A stretch of 64,000 nt of DNA from Timema cristinae. Its lineage: Eukaryota > Arthropoda > Insecta > Phasmatodea > Timematidae. Under the pieces are notes generated by a model. It saw only the letters and a program-made list of their open reading frames with translations. It was not told the DNA's origin and did not search any database. The stretch is taken from the NCBI GenBank assembly GCA_039000515.1, contig JBCFYV010000012.1:4407007-4471006 (forward strand). Reading direction: 5' to 3'. Within the stretch, counting starts at the first letter, position 1. Each line of letters opens with the position of its first letter. Below, piece after piece: positions 42,197 to 54,362 of the stretch. The position numbers and the translations under genes were made by a program.

Positions 42197-42453
42197 GTCA
42201 AACTGGACAGCGATAACTTTTACGAGCTCTCAGCGAGAAATAAGAGATGAACCGAGGAACTATTTTATGACACAGGCAGGTGAAGTTCGGTGGCAATACA
42301 CACATATTTAATTATCTGAACTTGTGTAAATGTGTAATGTCAAACAATGTGAAGTTGTGTGCGATGTTAATTCAAGAAAATATTCAAGGTAAAAAAAAAT
42401 TGCATTGTTATTGCATTGTGCTTTCAAATTCCAACAGGATCTCCGAGGCTATC
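42197..42453. other. No gene seen
   Basis: Short AT-rich gap between the Harbinger relic and the MITE. Confidence 0.4.
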
Positions 42454-42461
42454 ATTTAGAT

Positions 42462-42803
42462 CAAAGATTATCAAATTGGGGGCCGCATAGTTCGTCCAGT
42501 GGCTTCGTGAGATCGACCAGTTAATCCGTGACATACCTTTATATTATTTTTAGAGCTTATAAAATATTATATAATAAGGTAAATCACTGTTATATACTAA
42601 ACACAATGGAGATGTCTTCTTATATCAAATCCCAACGACAGAGATTAAAAAATAAATTATTATGACTAATTGTTCCCTATTATATACTATAAATTTATGA
42701 TTATTATAAATTTTTTCAATCATTTATGATACATCAAGGGCTTCTCGAATCAGCTGGTCCATAGTTAGGGGGTTCATGTGACTAAGAAGTTTGAGAACCA
42801 TTG
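42462..42803. mobile_element. hAT-like MITE, 342 bp
   Basis: Left end CAAAGATTATCAAATTGGGG and right end AGAAGTTTGAGAACCATTG are imperfect inverted repeats of hAT type. It is flanked by ATTTAGAT at 42454-42461 and ATCTAGTC at 42804-42811, similar but not identical 8-bp sequences. No coding content. Confidence 0.6.
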
Positions 42804-42811
42804 ATCTAGTC

Positions 42812-45344
42812 CAGTGGTTCCCAACCTTTTGGCCCATCTCCCCTTTCTGGAGGTTGACTAACACCTATCAGCTATCGCCCCCTTTTCATTTTCATTGTAT
42901 GCCTAATTTTAATTTGAAGTAAGGTGTGAATAATAAAGCAGTTTTATTATAATAAACAATTTTACTACCGTATATAAAAACACCCAAAGCAGTTTTATCC
43001 GGTCACTCCTGAATAAAATAGAAAATATGTAAATTTTTTACAGATTTTTTTAAATAACAAATAATTGAAATAATTAACTAAGGTCATTGATGTAAATTTA
43101 AAAAACAGGAGTACATGTTTTCATTTTTAAATTGGAATCTGGAAAAATTAAGAAAGTTGACAGTTAAAATTTGAAAAAATAAATGAAAGTTTGAAAATTT
43201 GTTATTGTTTTATTTTACCTTTTCAATGGCTGCCTTGTGCTTGGTGGATTTCAGTTAAAGCTTGAATATCCGTCTTATGTTCGTCAAGTTCAGGCGCAAG
43301 TCTCCTTTGAGGCAAATGTTCAACTTATTTCGTTGTTTTGTGAGGAGCTGGACAACAGAACTAAATCCTTTTTCAACTAAATATGTTGACGGGAACGAGA
43401 TGAGAAGTGGTTCAGTTTTTCCCCACAGTTGTGGATAAGTGTCCATAATCTTCACCCAGCCTAACTCGTAACCGCTCTGCTTGAAAATTATTTTCGCCTC
43501 ACAGCGATACTTCAGATATAGAAACTCTGTCTGCAAAGAATTATCAAGCTTATCCACAGCTTCAAACGAGAATGGATCTAGAATCCAATCAGGAATTTGT
43601 AACTTGGTCAAATCTTCAAATCTTAATTCCATTTCAGTTTTTAACTGGTCAAGGTGATCAGTAAAAATTAGGATTTTGTCTTCTGGGAGTTCAGGAGTCC
43701 TGATAGCTGACACTGAACACTTTTTAAGGGTCGGAAACTGAATCAGCTCTTTACGGCCAATATTTACCTTGTGAATATCAAACTTGGCGATGAATGATGA
43801 AATAATTCCTTTGGCCTTGATAAGGTTCATCTTGTTTCCTTGAAGCCTTATATTGACTTTGTTCATTTTTTCAAAAATATCTGTAAGGTATGCAAGTTAC
43901 AACTTGCGTTGCTTCAAATTCTCACTTAAATCAGGATCAGACGTGTCGAGAATCTCAGTAACTGTGTCAAATAAATTCGAAGAAATGGCACAAACAGTTT
44001 CCTTTGGAAAGCCACCTCACGGCCGTATGTAGAAGCAAGCGTTCGAATTCCTCATAATTTTCATCGCAAAGTTGTCGGAACAGACGGTCATTGAGGGAAT
44101 TAGCTTTAATCTTGTTGACACCAGTAATGACTAGTTGTAGGGTTTCATGCAGGACACCACTCAATTTTTTCGCAGCTAAGTGTTGACGATGAATGACACA
44201 GTGAATAGTGATGACCTCTGGCACTTCTTTCTTAAGTTGGATAGAAACCCAGCATGACGACCTGACATGGCAGGAGCACCGTCTGTTGCGCAAGCGCTCA
44301 CGTTTGTTAGGGGAATCTCTTTTTCCTCAAAATAATCTTGTACCACTTTAAATATCGACGATCCCTTCGTATCAGTGATCAAAGTTCTAGCAAACAGCAT
44401 TTCATCGGTAATTTCCTTTTGTTCATTGATAAACCTCACATAAGCTAATAAAATTGCTTTGTTATCAATCACAGTTGATTCATCAATCTGCAATGCAAAT
44501 TTACTTTTTTTCAACAAATTGGTGAGTTTGGATTCAACCTCTGTGGCCATTTCGTCAATTCACCTGGAAACAGTATTGTTGCTCAAAGGAACCAATTGAC
44601 TTATCTTATTACTTGGGCCCTCGCCTAGCATGATTTCAACAATTTATTTGGTAGCCGGTAAAACAAGAGTTTCGGTTGCTCGTTTTTTTAAATAATTCAC
44701 TCACATTAGGCCGTTTAACAGCTTTAGCTTTGGGGTGTTGAAAATAACTAAGTTCTTTACTCACTTTATCACTGTTTACTCTTGATAAATGATCTTTCAT
44801 TCACGAAGGCTTCATGGCTTCATTACTATTAAATGTTTTATCGCACAAAAGACAATGTGGAAACTGCACATTTTGCGGTGACGTGATAAAACCGAATTTT
44901 AAATACTCAGCTGAGTATTGACGACACTTCTTCTTTTTTGAATTCATTGTGCATGAACTTCTACACTTCAAAACAAATGCACAAAAAAAGAAAAGACACG
45001 CACAAAAACTGATGGTGAGGCACACAAAGGCTAGTGAAGACTGAAGACGAATTTAGGTCAATGGCAAGTGTGTTGTGTTGGCAGGAGGGGGAGGGGGTTG
45101 AGTCACCAGTCGGCCACGCTGAACAACAGGTGGGGGACTGTGAAGAGGGGTGAGTGCAGTGAACTCGCCGGCTGAGAATAGCCAGTGACTCATGCTACCC
45201 GGCAACTTCTACTGTACAGTACTATTTTAATTTTTCCCCCTTTGAATACTCATCGCCCCCAAATCGCCCCCCACTTATTTATTGCCCCCCTGATAACCCA
45301 AATCGCCCACTTGGGGTCGATCGCCCCCAGGTTGGGAACCACTG
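42812..45344 (-). mobile_element. hAT element, near full length (2.5 kb)
   Basis: Perfect 15-bp inverted ends, CAGTGGTTCCCAACC at 42812-42826 and its complement at 45330-45344. An 8-bp target duplication with one mismatch, ATCTAGTC/ATCTAGAC, lies at 42804-42811 and 45345-45352. Both are hAT hallmarks. The interior carries a broken minus-strand transposase at 43255-44947. Confidence 0.9.
43255..44947 (-). pseudogene. hAT transposase of the SCAND3/FAM200 type, broken
   Basis: From the N terminus: MNSKKKKCRQYSAEYLKFGF and PHCLLCDKTFNSNEAMKPS, a BED-type zinc finger whose second half is cut by a stop. At 44550-44176 come LQIDESTVIDNKAILLAYV with the first catalytic Asp and ACATDGAPAMSGRHAGF with the second. 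At 44293-43967 IHCVIHRQHLAAKKLSGV and LLHTAVRWLSKGNCL follow. At 43866-43255 the C-terminal region includes YLVEKGFSSVVQLLTKQRN, the hATC dimerisation helix with the conserved Glu-Lys-x-Phe-Ser. At least three frame breaks occur. Catalytic residues remain, suggesting moderate age. Confidence 0.85.
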
Positions 45345-45352
45345 ATCTAGAC

Positions 45353-46690
45353 CATTCATTAATATTATCCTTGATATTCTTATTTAATAAATGATTGATT
45401 CATTTTAAAATAATCATTTGCTATGCTCGTATTTCAATAATTAGCTGACCTCCTAACGAATTTTGGCTTATTACTATGATTTTATTATCTCCACTCCACG
45501 AAAATACAAGTTCATTTCCTCTTATCTACCTTCCTCATTCCCTGCCCCATTAGATTAATGTGTTAATAGCCAGTGTTCTGGACGTAACAATAAACCAAAT
45601 ATATAAGTAGCAATTATAAAATAACGTATACACACATAAATAGCCATAATTCCTGAACACTTACCAAATTTGAAGTAGTTTTTTCTGGCTGAAATCGATC
45701 GTATGATGAACTTCAACGCATTAAAGTAAGGCCACGTACTACTACTGGCTTCTCCACTTTTACTTCTACTTTTTTTTATTTATCATCTTTCCTAGCTTTT
45801 GAGAAACCTTTAATCAACAAACATAGATTTAACAAGCAAAAATAGTTAAATAATATTCTGTCTCTGATTATGTTTAGCAACATTGAGAACATGCTTACCT
45901 GATTTCGAAGATTGTGTAGTTTTCTTTGGGTTTCTTTAATCAAAGTACTGAATTCGGAAGCAATTTCTTTCAGAGTAGCATTCCTCTGGTCACGATTTTT
46001 ATAGACAGCTGAATGGCAGTCTCATAACATAGGCCTGCATTCATAAATATCTATTAAACGAACGAACGATACATAAGTGTGGTAATTTTTATGTCTTTTA
46101 ATAAATAATTATGGTTGTTGTGGGTGAATGTGTGATGTGAAGAAAATTAGGCGGGGCCTTTTTTTAGGGTATCTACTAGCGAAGCACTTTTCAACCTTTT
46201 TACCGCACGGCACACTTAACAAGACGCTAAACTTGTCAAGGCACAACATCAATTTTAATTAAAAGATTTACTATGTAAAAAGTGATAATTAATATTGTAT
46301 TTAAGAATTCAAGGTTTAAAATATTAATAATCGTGTTATTAAAAAAATAGAGATCATTAATTTAAAAGGATTCATTTCTACTTCTCAAAATTTCTATAGC
46401 TTTTTTTTTATCTTACCTCAACCTACAGTGGCTCATCAGTTAGAAAACGCTGTACTTGTAACATTTGGTGATGTTACATCATATTACCTCCATACTAATA
46501 TTCAAGTCATACTACCCACTACGTATGAAACCGCAATATTAATACACTTCCTGCAATAGTAAGCTTCTCTATTGTAGTCCAATGTAGAATCCGTATACAA
46601 TACTAAAGCATATCAAACAAGAGTAAACTCTCTGTAATCAATAAAATGTCCATGTACTTACCCTTTGTATCTTCTGGCGAGAACAACCTT
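45353..46690. other. No gene seen; possible hAT-type end near 46178
   Basis: AT-rich. Near 46178 the phrase GAAGCACTTTTCAACCTTTT followed by ACGGCACACTT resembles the outer end of a hAT-type MITE, but no matching partner end was found. Confidence 0.4.
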
Positions 46691-47370
46691 CAAGACTGGA
46701 CTATACTCGCCGCGTCCTAAATTGAAGAGTAAGACGAACGAGCCTTGGGGTAACTGCATATGATGTGTCAAGCGTACGGGTCAAAATTATTCCAATGGAA
46801 CTCAAGAATGACGCTCCCAACCGTAATGGAATTACGACTAACCTGCCACCTGCGGGCAAGACGGAATCTACCTCCAAGACAGCACGTGTTGTGTGTACGT
46901 CACTGGTGCTCTGGTCAAAAAGATCTTTTGTCAACACTGGCCGACGTGATGATGAGAGGTCAGCCAATCCAGGCTTGATCGATGGTGTACGTGCTGATTT
47001 TTATCCATCGAAGTGGCTGATGGGACGTCACCGACGTATATGGACAATCCCCCCCCCCCCCTCCCTTTCAACCCCAGATGACTAGAAACACTATTTAAGC
47101 TCGGTGATTCTGAAGACGAATCGACTATTAATTTGGACGCCTTCAGGGAAGTCATTTCCTAGACTATTAAATTGGATGCCTTCAGGAGAAGCTATGTCCT
47201 AGAATATTGTATTAGACGCCGTAAGAATAAATCCGATCCTGGACTTGGACATTTTCAGGATGTTTTCGTATTCTCTAAATATTTATTTCATCGATATTAT
47301 TTTAATAAAGACTTGAACTATGGCTTTTTCAATTTTGAAATTAAAGTAACGTATTTATTGGAATAAACCT
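46691..47370. other. Unassigned stretch with mixed frames and a 40-bp doublet
   Basis: Overlapping frames of 72-106 codons on both strands between 46701 and 47085 share a higher G+C content, but none shows a domain. Near 47126-47210 two copies of a ~40-bp unit with GACTATTAA, TTGGA and GCCTTCAGG lie in tandem. It could be the end region of an unrecognised LTR element. Confidence 0.3.
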
Positions 47371-48889
47371 GAATAGGAAACGTAAATTATTTACTAAAAT
47401 TAATATGGTTTGTAATACCATATTTTGTAATGAGACACCTAATTCTTTTTGCCGCCAATTAGGCGCTAGTGTCAGTGAGGTCACTGAATATATCAGATTG
47501 CCATATTTTTTGAACTCATTCTTGTTAGAAGTATTTTATTTGAATTGTCTGAATTTAGTTGTTAAATGTAAACTCATCTTTTGACGATGTTTTCTTATTT
47601 TGAATTGTTTAGTAAAGTAACGTAAAATTTTGCTGATGGATTGATTTTGACTTTGAATATTTTCCTAATTATTTAATTGAATTTAATTGTGGTTTATCTA
47701 GACTTATTTTGCATGTTATATAATTTTTATTAACGAGTAGGGATCTTGTTAACGTCCGTAGTTGTGTCTACATTTAATAGACCCGCGGGAGTTTGACCTA
47801 TAGTCTGTAAGACAAACTCTTGTGTTCCCCGAAATATCCGTACGATATTAAATTTAACTTACCTTTTTTCTTTTCTTTTGTCTGTATTCAATGTAGCGGA
47901 GCAGACAACTTTTGTACCAATTTCAAAGATGCCCTTTAAGCTCTTTTCTTTTTGTAGTCAATAAATATCTGACTAGACATTTATAAAATAATTTGCTCGG
48001 ATTGTCAACACTTTAAGTTGTTTTGTCAATATTCGCTGTTGTGAAACTGACATTGTGTTGTTGGATCGAATGGTTGTCTCTTCCAGACTGACCTAGTTGA
48101 CTTAAGAACATGTTTCATATTTGGAAACATTAGCATGATAGCACTGCAAATTTGTTTAATATGATTTTCAACGCAACACCTGATGGATTTTTGAGGCCAT
48201 GTAAATTATTGTTTTAATTGTTATTATTTTAAATAAAACTTTCATATTATTACCAAATTGTTGCTGATGACTTTCTTCTTTATAACTATAAGTAGCTTGC
48301 CCACACTTTCCTTTTAGTCTAGTGTGGCCGTAGCTAAGAGGAAGTAGAGTGGGTGGTATACTAGTGAAAATAGATAACTTTAGGAAATAAACGATCATTG
48401 ATATATTTATGTCCTTGATCATTAAGTAATATTAACACAACTTGTATTTTTTTATTAATTATTGACACTGTTTACAGTGAACTGTTCGTTATTAGTAATG
48501 AACTATGCAGGCATTTAACTAAGCGTAAGTGTTTTAATATATTTTTGCATTCACTACTGTTTCCAGGCTGTGGCCTGGGTCAGCTTTTTATTCAAGCCAT
48601 ATACTCTCCACTACCGGCTTACTAGGGCTGTTGTAGAGTCATATGCCTTATAATCTAACTTTAGATTAGGACAAGCACAACATCCAGTTCCCAGCCGTTA
48701 ATTTAATACTATGAATGTGTAAACTCACATTTCACCAATGACACATCTTTCGCCCGTCCCGGGAATCAAATTTGGTCCCTTAATTCAGTAGAAATGCACG
48801 CTACTGAATAAGCTAAGATGTCATATTGTCTTAAAGTATAGCATTTTTTAAATATCTTAGCTCCTTAATAAAGCATTTTATTGTTTCAG
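47371..48889. other. No gene seen; decayed tRNA-like piece near 48750
   Basis: AT-rich. On the minus strand near 48752-48825 a TTGATTCCCGGG-like B box and a TTAGCTTATTCAGTAG-like A box suggest a tRNA-derived SINE relic. The arms do not fold into a clean tRNA by eye. Confidence 0.35.
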
Positions 48890-49190
48890 GGATTGGTGTT
48901 GATGTTGATGTGCTTGGTGATATCAAACATCAGTGGCAGCGATGATCGTACTCCTCCAAAACATCAAGGCTCCCATCATCATTGGAGTCCTCATATCTGT
49001 CCATCTCATTGATCTTCTCATAACTGGCGTCCACAGAACTGGCCTTCGTATTCTCATGGTCTCAAAGGACCTAAACTAAAGCTCTCAAAATGAAGACTAT
49101 CACAGAACATGTCTTGATATATGAATGCGTTGAAAAGTATTTGGTATTTTTATGGCGATCAGACTAAATAAATATTTTTTTTTTCTTTTG
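48890..49190 (+). CDS. Candidate terminal exon of a small secreted His-rich peptide
   Basis: A good splice acceptor, TTTATTGTTTCAG, precedes 48890. From it an open frame encodes LVLMLMCLVISNISG, a hydrophobic signal-peptide-like core, then SDDRTPPKHQGSHHHW and SPHICPSH, ending in TGA at 49010-49012. An ATG inside the frame (48902) could also serve as start, giving 36 residues. The same frame stays open after that stop for 26 codons of similar composition (Ser, His, Trp, Pro), to TGA at 49091. An AATAAA lies at about 49166. No first exon was found. This is the only part of the window that looks like a host gene, but one exon is weak evidence. Confidence 0.35.
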
Positions 49191-49197
49191 TACGATT

Positions 49198-49344
49198 AAG
49201 TATGTATGCATGTATTTATGTGTGTATGTATCTATGAATGCATGTATATATGCATGTATGTATGTATGTATGTATGTATGTATGTATGTATGCATGTATG
49301 TATGTGTGTATGAATGTATGTATGTATGTATGAATGCATGTATG
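49198..49344. repeat. (ATGT)n microsatellite running into the gap
   Basis: ATGT units with GCAT variants. It ends at the run of N, so the repeat probably caused the assembly break. Confidence 0.95.
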
Positions 49345-49444
49345 NNNNNNNNNNNNNNNNNNNNNNNNNNNNNNNNNNNNNNNNNNNNNNNNNNNNNNNN
49401 NNNNNNNNNNNNNNNNNNNNNNNNNNNNNNNNNNNNNNNNNNNN
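49345..49444. other. Assembly gap, 100 N
   Basis: Exactly 100 unresolved bases, the conventional size for a gap of unknown length. Sequence on the two sides may not be truly adjacent. Confidence 0.98.
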
Positions 49445-49640
49445 AGGTGAGGGATCCCCCAGGCCGTGAGAAACCCCTGAACCCGCATTTTGGATACTTC
49501 GAGACCCGACCCGGCCGTGAGACGACCCGCATTTGCGTGAAGGTGAGTGGATACTTGGACGTGAGACCCCCCTTGGGGAAATGAACCCGCATTAGCTGGG
49601 GGTAGGTGGATACTTCGAGACCTGGCGACCTAACCGCATT
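49445..49640. repeat. GC-rich minisatellite after the gap
   Basis: Three to four imperfect copies of a unit containing CCCGCATTTGCGTG, GGTGAGTGGATACTT and CGAGACCCGGCC. The first copy begins at the gap edge, so the array may extend into it. Confidence 0.7.
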
Positions 49641-50122
49641 TGCGTGGAGGTAGTCTCCCTCGCTCACTCAGCCATCCGGTCTTAACCCCCTCACCCCCAT
49701 CCCAAGAAAAAGTTGTTGCCCCTCCCAAAAAAAATATTTTGCCCCCCCCCCAAACCCCCTCACCTCTCCTGGGATCAATTTCCTCGTCCTGTCCCCCCTC
49801 CCCCCCTCATTCCTGGAATCACAAAAAAAAGTTGCGTCCTCTACCTGCACCAAAAAAATATTTGTCCCCCCTCCCCCCCTCCCCTTCCCCTCCCTCACAT
49901 CGGGGGGCTCCAACCCTCCCCACCCAAAATTATGCAAATGAGTGTCGCCGTAAAAATAAGTCTCCCATCCACCCCGCACCCAGGGCTCCATCCCCCCCAC
50001 CCTGGGGCCACCTATGTGCTACAACCCTTCCTACCCCCCATCCCCTCCTCACCCCACCCTGTCACTCAAAAACCTTAAAATGGTGATTAATGGGTGTGTT
50101 CTCGTTACCAAAACGACTTACT
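49641..50122. repeat. Probable right terminal repeat of a second, diverged Polinton
   Basis: The stretch has the same strongly C-rich plus strand, A-runs and phrase order as the Polinton right TIR. Shared words are GGGGGCTCCAACCCTCC, AATTATGCAAATGAG, TAAGTCTCCC and a final CTTACT at 50117-50122. Overall identity is low by eye. No Polinton gene lies between it and the gap. The frames found here are composition artefacts. Confidence 0.5.
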
Positions 50123-50862
50123 TAACTCAATCTATAAATTGTTTTTTACTGTTTTAAAGGACATGGGTTTCGTTTCTTGACACGTTTAACCTTTTTTTTT
50201 AGTGAAAAATTATTTCTCCTTCCAAACTGATAAGCTAAGGGAGGGGATGTTGGTCTTTTTAATTTTTAAAAAAGTATCAAAGAATGTGTTTTATTTTATC
50301 TTTTCGGTTTCAAAAAAATGCACGCAGATCCCCAAAATAAATTTTAAAAAGAAACCTTTGAATGCTACGCGTCTCTATAAGTGAGATGGGTTTTTGATTT
50401 ATTGAAAAAAAGAAAATTTAAGGTGTACTCATTTATTTTAAAATAAATTTTAATTTTTAATTAGGAACCAAAATAGTTATAAAAAAACGTTAAAATTTTT
50501 TAATGGCTTAAAATAACTTAGGAGTTTTCATTCCTTAGCATCTTTAATATTGCATTATTAGGGATCAATGTGTTTTGGGTCGGGTTATTTAGATTTATAT
50601 CTAGGCTAACACCTCTTCTCGTTTACCGGTCCTGCTCCATCGAAAGTTGTTGGCAGGCGGCAAGTACCGAGTGAGAGCAATATAAAAATATTTCAAAAAG
50701 TATTTTTGATAAAAATAAAATATTTTTACAGTAAAAAACTATTTTTTAAAATATTTTTTTTTTTCATGTTTTTCCCCAACTTTTTTAATGTTCCGTTTAT
50801 AACTTTTTTTTTTAAAAAAAATTATACATACTTTATTCTATTAAAATATTATTATATGTATA
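50123..50862. other. No gene seen
   Basis: AT-rich with long T and A runs. The last six bases, TGTATA, are the left target duplication of the next element. Confidence 0.5.
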
Positions 50863-53800
50863 TTAGGGTGTCCCAAGATACAAGTAAAAAATTTTTTTTG
50901 CAAAGTCGAATACGCATACCCTCTATTTTTTTTCTATTTCACCTCAGTAACTTAAATAAAATATATTATGCAATAAGATAACGGTAACCCGTGCCGACTT
51001 TACTTCAAACTTGAACGTGAGATCTTGTACGGGTAATACTATGGAAAGATGGTAAAATGTATGTTTCTTTGGTACATAAGACACCATATTAACAAAGCAG
51101 ATATTTATTAACCATTTTACAGTAAAAGAAGCATTACTGAACATATTTTCGTTTCAATGTTTGCTTTTTACAGTCAGGATATATCTTCGTGTGTTCTTGT
51201 ACGCAACGAAACAAAAATTGTTTTTATTCCTCCTCAACCGTTATTAGTCCATGAAAGTCCTGCATTAGTTTTACCGCTCTTTCAGCTGTATCGTTCACAT
51301 GCTCTAAGTACTGATATAGTCTTTTTTGCGTCTAGAAAAGAAGCGTTATTCTCCCATGAAGAGGGACTCTCGTTGAGAAAACTATCATCAATTTTAAGTC
51401 TAGAAAACAATGAATGGCTTTTGACTGATATGAAATCATCGATGCTTTTTTCTGTAAAAAAAAAAAATAACAAGTAACAATTGTCTGATATAAATACATA
51501 ACTAAATAAACAATTACAAAATCAATGTATCAAACTCACCATACAATGAACCACAAAGTTCTTCCTTCGATGGAATGTATCTTTTCTCATGAGTCGAGAA
51601 ATTTTCTCTATGTAAATTTGCCACCATTTTTAATTTTGTTTCTTCGTCCACATCATCATCAAAAAGTGCTAATACTGCTATTTCATCAGTCAAAATACCA
51701 TAAATGCTGGAGAAATTTCTGTAAAGCAGCTTTCGAGATATTTTCATTCACATTTTCGTAAGCTTTCAAAGATTTCAAAAAGCACAAATCTTTGTAGGGT
51801 GCTTTAAACTGCCAAAATGCATTGAAGCCATGGTTTAACATAGATTGTTACAATAAACAAGCAGACATCTAACAGTGCTTTCTTATCCTTGGTGTTTAAT
51901 TTCAGCTGAGAACTAAATAACGATAGTTTTAGGGAGTAAATCGCTCGGGCCATCCATCTAGCTTGGTGCATGGCACCCGGAGGTCTGATTTTAATTTTTT
52001 TTTTCTGCATCTCCACCTAAAAATACCATAGAAAGTTCGATCAATTCTCGATAGTCCTCTCTGACCATAACATTTTTAAGTTCATCTCGGTAAAAGTCCA
52101 GCAAATTTTCAAGTTCGGGTACGGTTCTGAACAGTTCCACTGTTTCTCTATAGCACTGTATTTTAGTGGTATCGATATTTTTCCAATTCTCTTTGAGCTT
52201 TTTAAAGAGTGGAATATCGGGGCTTGTTGCCACTTGTTTAATTTTCACTTTGAATACGGCCTTTAACACCAGTTTGTATACATGATGGCGGCAAGCGAAA
52301 AAAAGCATTTCCCTATCAAATTTTTTGCTCGAGGAGCGTACAAGCACCATTAAAACGACCTGTATTCGAAGCCGTAGTATCACAACAGAGAATTTGGACC
52401 TTGTTTTCGAGATTCCAATCTAAGATCGCCTTCCAAATAGCCTGCGCCTGTTCTTTGCCTGAGGAATTATCCAGTACGGCACAGCAATGAGTTGTTCTTT
52501 TAGTCCAAATGAAATAACTATAGGCAAGCGTTCTTCTTTCGATTTTTGAGCACTCAAAGCAGGCAACAGTTTGCCATCCCAATGTAAGGTCACTACATCC
52601 GGTACCTCGTTTGAAAATCAATTTTTATGTTTTCCGCACGTTCCTTCCGTTTTTCTGTTCGGATTCGTTGAATTGAAGACTTACTTATCGGAAATTCGTC
52701 AATGTTAAATCCAAACGCATCAATAGTAGCTTCAAGAATAAACACAGAATCTCGCATACTTAACTGACACCTGTCTAATGCAGCAACTAACTTTGGAGTA
52801 ATAAAGTCTTTCCTCAATACTGATTTACTTGTCCCAGGTTCTGAGCTTTCGATCAGTGTTGGGAAATCTTCTGAATCCATATTTTCACTAGAATTCGAAG
52901 AGAATCTTCTTGCAATGGTTCGTATGATGCCGAGGATGTTGAATCGGAAAGATATTTTATTCGCCGATTGTCTTCTTTGACAGCCCTCAGTTGCGCCCTT
53001 TCTCTCTTTTGGCCAGTTTTTTTATCCACTCCACCTAAGTGACCGGGACGGCCCGGCTCTCTTTGGCGCTGCAAGAACATCCTATCTTCCTCTATTTTCA
53101 TTAATTGAAGTGCATCAGCATGTGCAATGTCGAACAAATTGTCTAAATTAATTACAAATTCTTGTTGTCGCCGCTTGAATACGTCTTGTAATTTCTTTGC
53201 ATTTTTTTGTAAGTCTCTCCAAACTTGATACATATTAACAAGCTTCCTCACACAATTTGGCAACGATTTGGTAGGTATGCGTGCCTTTTCCCAAAATATA
53301 ATACATTCGCGAATAGCGAGATTTGCACTTTCATTAACACTTAAACTCACTTCTCGAATATTGTAAAACAAAACTGCGAGAACTTGTCCATTAGACGGAA
53401 GTTTTGAACCCGTTATTTGATGTCTTATATTACCTATTAAAAATATCACTTTTTTAGAACTACGCAATTCCACTGCCATGTTCTGTTCACTTATTAAAAA
53501 CTATACAAACATTTACTAACTAAACAACTTGGAATTATAAGCACATTGACACGTAGACGTGCGCTGTCCTGAGTGAACTGGTACTGACACGTTTCACGGG
53601 CTGCACAATCTCACTGACGAAGCATTCCAAAACCTTCCTTTATCTTTTTTGTTTTATCTTTACCATTTGCAGCTGTTGGGTGCTCCGCTACAGACAAGTG
53701 TCGTCAGCGTTCGCTTTCTCAAGTATACATGTACTGACTGACACGTTTATATGCAAGTCGGCACGGGTTGCCGTAGTTCAAATTACATGAAACTTTATTT

Positions 53801-53883
53801 ACAATTGTTTTGACATAAAAGGAAAAAAATAAGAGGGTATGCGAAAAAAAAAAATTAATTCCGTTTTTTTTGGGACACCCTAA
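50863..53883 (-). mobile_element. 3.0-kb DNA transposon with 6-bp TSD TGTATA, superfamily unplaced
   Basis: Inverted ends begin TTAGGGTGTCCCAA, and further shared words inside are CGCATACCCTC and ACCCGTGCCGACTT, giving imperfect repeats of about 130-150 bp. TGTATA is repeated at 50857-50862 and 53884-53889. One minus-strand gene in several frames fills the interior. A 6-bp duplication excludes hAT, mariner and piggyBac; IS3EU or Dada produce 6-7 bp. I did not reach a firm assignment. Confidence 0.85.
51290..53479 (-). pseudogene. Transposase of the TGTATA element, frame-broken
   Basis: The N-terminal frame (53479-52853) starts MAVELRSSKKVIFLIGNIRH, is helical and Lys-rich, and includes QREPGRPGHLGGVDKK. 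The frame at 52880-52593 continues it. The frame at 52621-52316 has TLGWQTVACFE and VQILCCDTTASNTGRFNGAC, whose CCDTTASNTG is a likely RNase-H-fold Asp motif. At 52383-51991 CRHHVYKLVLK and SPDIPLFKKLKENWKNID follow. At 52016-51804 KIRPPGAMHQARWMARAIYS is very conserved-looking, with a further C-terminal frame at 51747-51514. Together they read as one transposase of about 700 residues with four or five breaks. I recall related uncharacterised proteins in insects and cnidarians but cannot name the superfamily with confidence. Confidence 0.7.
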
Positions 53884-53889
53884 TGTATA

Positions 53890-54362
53890 TATTTGAAACC
53901 CTCACGGTAAAAGATTTTCAAAAATACCCCACATAATTGGGTAGAAATAAAAATAATAAAACGTAAACTTTATTTTAATTACTCACAAATTCCGTTGTTC
54001 ACATTTTTTCAAAATTTTTACCAACCCATTTTATGTGGCATGCTAACACTTAACTCCAAACCAAGCTTTGGCTTTATATGTCTAACCGTTCAAGTATCAT
54101 AATTCGTATAGTTATATTAATATATTTTTAAAACAATTATATACCAACAATATTTTATTAACTTATAGGTTGTATTTTTGTCGTTTATGAGTATTTTAAA
54201 TTCATTTGTAATAATGACTGAGCTAAAACAAGTATACCACACGTTGCTATGAGGAATTAGTAGTAACTTAAACCATTAGTTTTCGTCCACCTTTTTATTC
54301 AATCAGATACATATTCGGTACATTTTAACATGTGTAGGTCTACAATCAGTTATAATAGTAAT
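53890..54362. other. No gene seen
   Basis: AT-rich sequence after the transposon. Confidence 0.5.

Noticed and set aside
46701..47085. Overlapping frames of 72-106 codons on both strands
   Set aside because: No domain, splice signal or conservation can be seen, and the local G+C rise alone yields such frames.
49164..49667. Frames crossing the run of N
   Set aside because: They include unresolved bases and a tetranucleotide repeat.
49640..50086. Pro-rich frames of 110-148 codons after the gap
   Set aside because: They come from the C-rich block interpreted as a diverged Polinton end.
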